A stretch of DNA of 64,000 nucleotides from Camarhynchus parvulus. Its lineage: Eukaryota > Chordata > Aves > Passeriformes > Thraupidae. Shown one piece after another: positions 51,362 to 64,000 of the stretch. The stretch spans positions 48,517,609 to 48,581,608 of the forward strand of contig NC_044574.1 of assembly GCF_901933205.1 (NCBI RefSeq). The letters run 5' to 3'. The position numbers and the translations under genes are program-made. Position 1 is the stretch's first letter, and every line of letters starts with the position of its first letter. Under the pieces are notes generated by a model. That model was not told where the DNA came from. It worked only from the letters and a program-made list of their open reading frames with translations, and did not search any database.

Positions 51362-51380
51362 TTTTTGTGATGGACTACTG

Positions 51381-53960
51381 GACCCTGCAGATTCTCTTAT
51401 GATAATTATAGGTACTAATTGTAAAAATTAGTCATCTTCTTGATAATTTTTGTTGTGATTGCCTAAAACTGTTGAAAATCTGAGTTACTGCTCTTATGAA
51501 GCATTTTCTTTTAATGCTGACTGCTATTTACCACTTTAATGTACACTAGCCAACAAAAACTGCACGGGCTTGTACATCCCATTTGCTTACCTGAATGCTG
51601 TTTCTCTGAGCAGTCTCTTTGGTTTTTTTGGATTCAGATTAATTCAAGGCAGTCTGAACCAGATTCTAATTTGGTTTTTGGCTTGAAAAAGCTGGGGGGA
51701 AGAAAGGTAGCACTAGACAATGAATGAACCATTCTTTGTTGTGCAGCTGTGCAGTAGGAAGAATGCTATGAACCTCTTTTGAAAGCACTGCATGCACGTT
51801 CTGCAGACAGAGACCATGCTGCTGTAAGTACCTTTTCCTTGGACAGGTTTATATGTGTTTGATTTTTGCTGGTGCAAAGGATCTGCATTGGCCTTACCTT
51901 GCAAATTACCAAGTGTCCAAAACACTGCAAGAGTACAAAAAAATTAGAAACTTTGTATACTTTAAAACCTCAACCCCAAAATACATCACTTACCTTAGAA
52001 ACTTCAGCAATCACTCAAGTAGTTCCTCCAAAGAACTGCTTTGTTCCCAGAACACGTGACACATTATTTATAAAGGGCTTTGTATTGATTAAGTAACTTT
52101 ACAAACATTATGCAATAGGAGGAGACAGGTATGGCTTGTTGAGTGCATATCAAAGTGTGATTATGCAGCTGCTCCAAGGCAAAAGTTGTTCCTACACTCC
52201 CACTTAAACCTGAATTTGAAACTAGGTGTTGTACACTATGAAAGTTTTGTAATCATGACCTATGCCAAGTCTCACCTTAACTATTTCTATGATTGTTTTA
52301 TTCAGTCTTCCCTGAGCCACACTTGTAGAGCAGAACTAGACCAGATGATCTCCAGAGGTCCCTTCAAGCCTCTATTAGTCTCCAGTTCTAAGCATTGGGC
52401 AGTTGTAAATTCAGCACTTCATTACTTTGCAAGCATGTCATCCAGATCCCGTCAGAGTTTCACAACTTATGTTTTTAAATAGCACCTTTGTGATTTTCAT
52501 GTATGTCCTTTTCCACAGAGATGCTGTTCCTCTTGCCAGGAATAATACTGTCTATGTAGTTTCTTTCCTTGGTGGCAGAAGCCAGTTTGGCAAGAGCTGA
52601 GATGGTATCAGTGATGGAGAGATCTAGCCCACAGTCACTGGTGATGTGCAAGGCAATCTAATCACAGCAAAGATCTGTCAGGGCTCTCTTAGAGGTGGAG
52701 ACTGCACTGACAGGAGAGGTGAAGAACAGCATGAGAAAGGGAAGCTGCTGTTACTTATGTTTCTGTCAGCCAAGTGGAGCTCTAACAGGTCTTCCAGCCC
52801 AGTTAGAAAAAGGTGAAATCCAAAGAGAACAGTCAACAGGACAATAGATTTTGTTATGAAGGTGTCTACCTTCCTTGTCCCCAAACTAGCTTGTGATCTT
52901 TCTCAGAATGACAACTGATTTTATCTCGGTCGAGGAGGGACTAGAGATGGCCCTCTGCAGGTGGGGAGGCCATCTAGGGACTCCTTGCATCACTTTGTGA
53001 TGACAGCTGCATACTCTGGCTAAAAGCATCGAGCAAAAACAAATTCCCATGCTCCTCCAGAATTCATGATCTCTCCAGCAAGCAATTTGCAAACTGACTC
53101 TTCTTGTAATCCTTACACAGCATCCCTTGAAGAAGGAAAGGTTTTACAGAGAAACTCCCAAAGGTATGTCATCACCCTTGATTCTCAACTGCTGCAAGGC
53201 ATCCCTGCTCCACAGACTTCCACGGTAACTAGATTTTGGAGCAATAGAAGAGCCAGTCTTAAGGGGATCTGTTCTAGCAAGGTAGTTGCCTTTGCAGTCA
53301 GTCTAGTCATCTAAATGTTCATATTTCTTGCCTCACAGCAGAAAAGTGGGTCTTTGAAAAACTGAGGCATGACTCAAACATGTGGGATGATGTGAACATG
53401 GATACTGGTTTTCCCTGGGCTGTACTGAGACAATATTTGCAAATAAGAAGTTTAATATAAATGCAGTGAATCTACTGGTCCACTTGTCAGCAGGTCAAAC
53501 CCTGAGGAGTTTTACTAAAGATCTTAGAGCTAAAATTGATTATGCCCTGCTATGTCCATGACAGACTGGCCTGCATCCTATTTTGCAAGTTAACACCCTG
53601 AGTCTCAAAATGCCTTTTTAGAGCATACTTTTCCTCCCTCTTTACCAGCCCATAGGTCTGCAAAACACTTCACAATTTGTCTCAGCAAGATATCAGCTAT
53701 GGCATATTCTTCACATGAAAACAGATGTTTTTCTGAAGGCCTTTCATTTTGACAAAATTTTTAAAAGAAATAGTTCATATAAAGAGGGAAGGAGGGATGT
53801 TTTATGCCCTACAAATAATCTAACACCCTTTCTCATGATTGATACAGATTATATTGAATTTATCTCTTTGATACATGTGATATATTGCTCAAGAAGCTCA
53901 TTAAGTCTACTTGCAATGGCAGAGTGTCTTTACATTCAGAATCTCAGTTTACATTAAGGC
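51381..53960. other. Intergenic space between convergent CSGALNACT1 and SH2D4A
   Basis: No gene is recognisable here. It contains one CR1 3' scrap at 52323-52375. Its right edge is set only by a candidate SH2D4A poly(A) signal. Confidence 0.5.
52323..52375 (+). mobile_element. CR1 3'-end fragment
   Basis: 'gagcagaactagaccagatg' then 'atctccagaggtcccttcaa' matches the CR1 segment 'ggaccagatgacctccagag' followed by 'gtcccttccaacc'. Confidence 0.75.
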
Positions 53961-53966
53961 TTTATT
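53961..53966 (-). terminator. SH2D4A: Candidate poly(A) signal AATAAA for SH2D4A
   Basis: This is the nearest canonical AATAAA on the minus strand beyond the SH2D4A stop, about 1.35 kb downstream. A variant signal closer to the stop may be used instead. Confidence 0.35.
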
Positions 53967-55315
53967 TCTAGCAAGTGACACTTGCTGTAACTGGAGTGTA
54001 GTTATCCCCTCTTTCCTGGAATGGAAAGTGCCTGTCAGCATAGCTGTAAATTTTAAGACCAGATGATCACAATTTCTTTAAATCTGTGTTGTGCAAAACC
54101 CAGATTAATGTAAGACTGAAAGTTTTGACTGCTTCTTCAAGTTGAGTAGCCCTGATCTAACAGAAAAAAAGAGAACAGGTAAAAAGAAGTAAACAACTGA
54201 AACAAGACCAACTCTTATTCACTATTTGAGAATTGTGCCTCTAAAAAAAAATGATGTTTGCAGATTCAGACCCCTCAGCTGCAGAGTTTGTCATGTGCAA
54301 TAACATTGGGGAACCTGGATGAAGACTAATTTCTTATGTGATTCTTTCCAAGCTCTCCTCCAATCTTCTGAATGATGTATTTAAAGAGCATTGTAACAGA
54401 TAAGAAAAAAGAACATCATGTTGAAAGAACAAGTTCTACAATGAAGTTTACACCAGATGCATCTCAGTAATTGGGACACAACTTGCAATAAATAGCTCCA
54501 TTTTGGAAAACAGCATTCTTTACTGGCAAAAACTCTTCTGTAAACTGTATTAATACTGATATAGGCGTTCCTTCTTACATTTTTAGGCTCTGTACATGTG
54601 GTTGTCATTCATAAAAATGACTCTGTCCCATCTCCTTTCCTCTTCAGAAAGGATAATCCCTCTCAATGCAGAAAGGCCTGTGTGGGAGTTAAATACAGGT
54701 TAAAAGAGTGAGGATCTACATTCAGAGGCTAGAGGAGTTTAAAAAATGCATTCTTCATGTATGCAAATCTCTTGTCACAGAGAGTACCTTTCACTGAAAG
54801 GCACTCAGGGTTTGCTTGGATGTTTGGCTGAACATCCTTCCTTCCAAGGACACAGCATTTTATAGAATTAAGCTTCACATTTTGCAAATTACACATCAAG
54901 ATAGATTTACCTCTCCAAGTTGTTTTGTGCCTTCAGGAAGGTATAATCTCATTCAACTGTAGGTACTCATCTATTTCCCAGAGAACCTTGCATTCAAGAA
55001 TAAAAGGCAGCTTGAATACAGAAGTCCCTCAAGAAACCTACAAAAACCCACTGACAATCCATGGCAATATCTCCCTGATCAACTGATTACTTCATCAACT
55101 CATTCTTTCTATCTTGTGGGATGTATCCAGATTTGCAGCTTGCTGGGCTGATGCATCCTGTAGCTCACAGTACTTATCTTCCTACTGCTTTGTTGTGAAG
55201 GATACAAAATAGAGGCACCGATGGTTTCAGGTAAGTATCAGCAGCTCTAGTTCCAAGTCCAGTTCTAAGTTCTTTGTGAATACAAGTCCAGGGCTGCCCA
55301 ACGAGATGGGGAGGT

Positions 55316-63931
<8,616 letters not shown>

Positions 63932-64000
63932 TTACGCACGTTCGTGGTGACAATCTTCAGGGATCGGATCCTCTTCCAGGCTCCGACAAGAAAGAGTGCC

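Larger units (their letters stand above)
50191..51380 (+). other. CSGALNACT1: CSGALNACT1 3'UTR
   Basis: AT-rich sequence runs from the stop codon to the first canonical AATAAA at 51356-51361, which predicts cleavage at about 51375-51385. The end is inferred from the signal only. Confidence 0.65.

Overview
This window is nuclear DNA from a vertebrate, very probably a bird and perhaps a passerine. CR1 LINE 3' ends are scattered through it, introns are short to moderate, and one LTR-like block resembles songbird retrovirus LTRs. The three genes match their human orthologues exon by exon. I see no prokaryotic operons, CRISPR arrays, rRNA or tRNA genes.

Layout, left to right. (1) 107-4226, minus strand: the first six coding exons of INTS10 (Integrator complex subunit 10). 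The gene runs off the left edge. Its CpG-island promoter lies at about 3950-4400, with an NRF1 palindrome and an ETS site just upstream of the start codon. The introns hold two CR1 fragments and a 90-bp tandem duplication that copies a splice acceptor. (2) About 4.45-35.98 kb: 31 kb without a supportable coding exon. It holds CR1 scraps, microsatellites, three notable inverted repeats and one possible degraded retrocopy. First exons of CSGALNACT1 may lie here but cannot be recognised. (3) 35984-51380, plus strand: CSGALNACT1 with seven coding exons (CDS 1593 nt, 530 aa), all joined in frame, plus a 3'UTR with an AATAAA. (4) About 51.4-55.3 kb: intergenic sequence and the probable SH2D4A 3'UTR. 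(5) 55316-63916, minus strand: SH2D4A with nine coding exons (CDS 1362 nt, 453 aa), complete from start to stop.

The order INTS10 - CSGALNACT1 - SH2D4A, with INTS10 and CSGALNACT1 divergent and CSGALNACT1 and SH2D4A convergent, is the same block found on human 8p21. In chicken this block (with LPL next to INTS10) is on chromosome Z as I recall, so Z linkage is likely here but is an inference.

The three genes do not form one pathway. INTS10 acts in nuclear RNA 3'-end processing and transcription attenuation, CSGALNACT1 in Golgi chondroitin sulfate initiation, and SH2D4A in phosphotyrosine adaptor signalling. I found no undescribed biological system. The points worth a second look are small: the duplicated splice acceptor in INTS10, the upstream ORF whose stop overlaps the CSGALNACT1 start codon, and perfect hairpins in the intergenic DNA.
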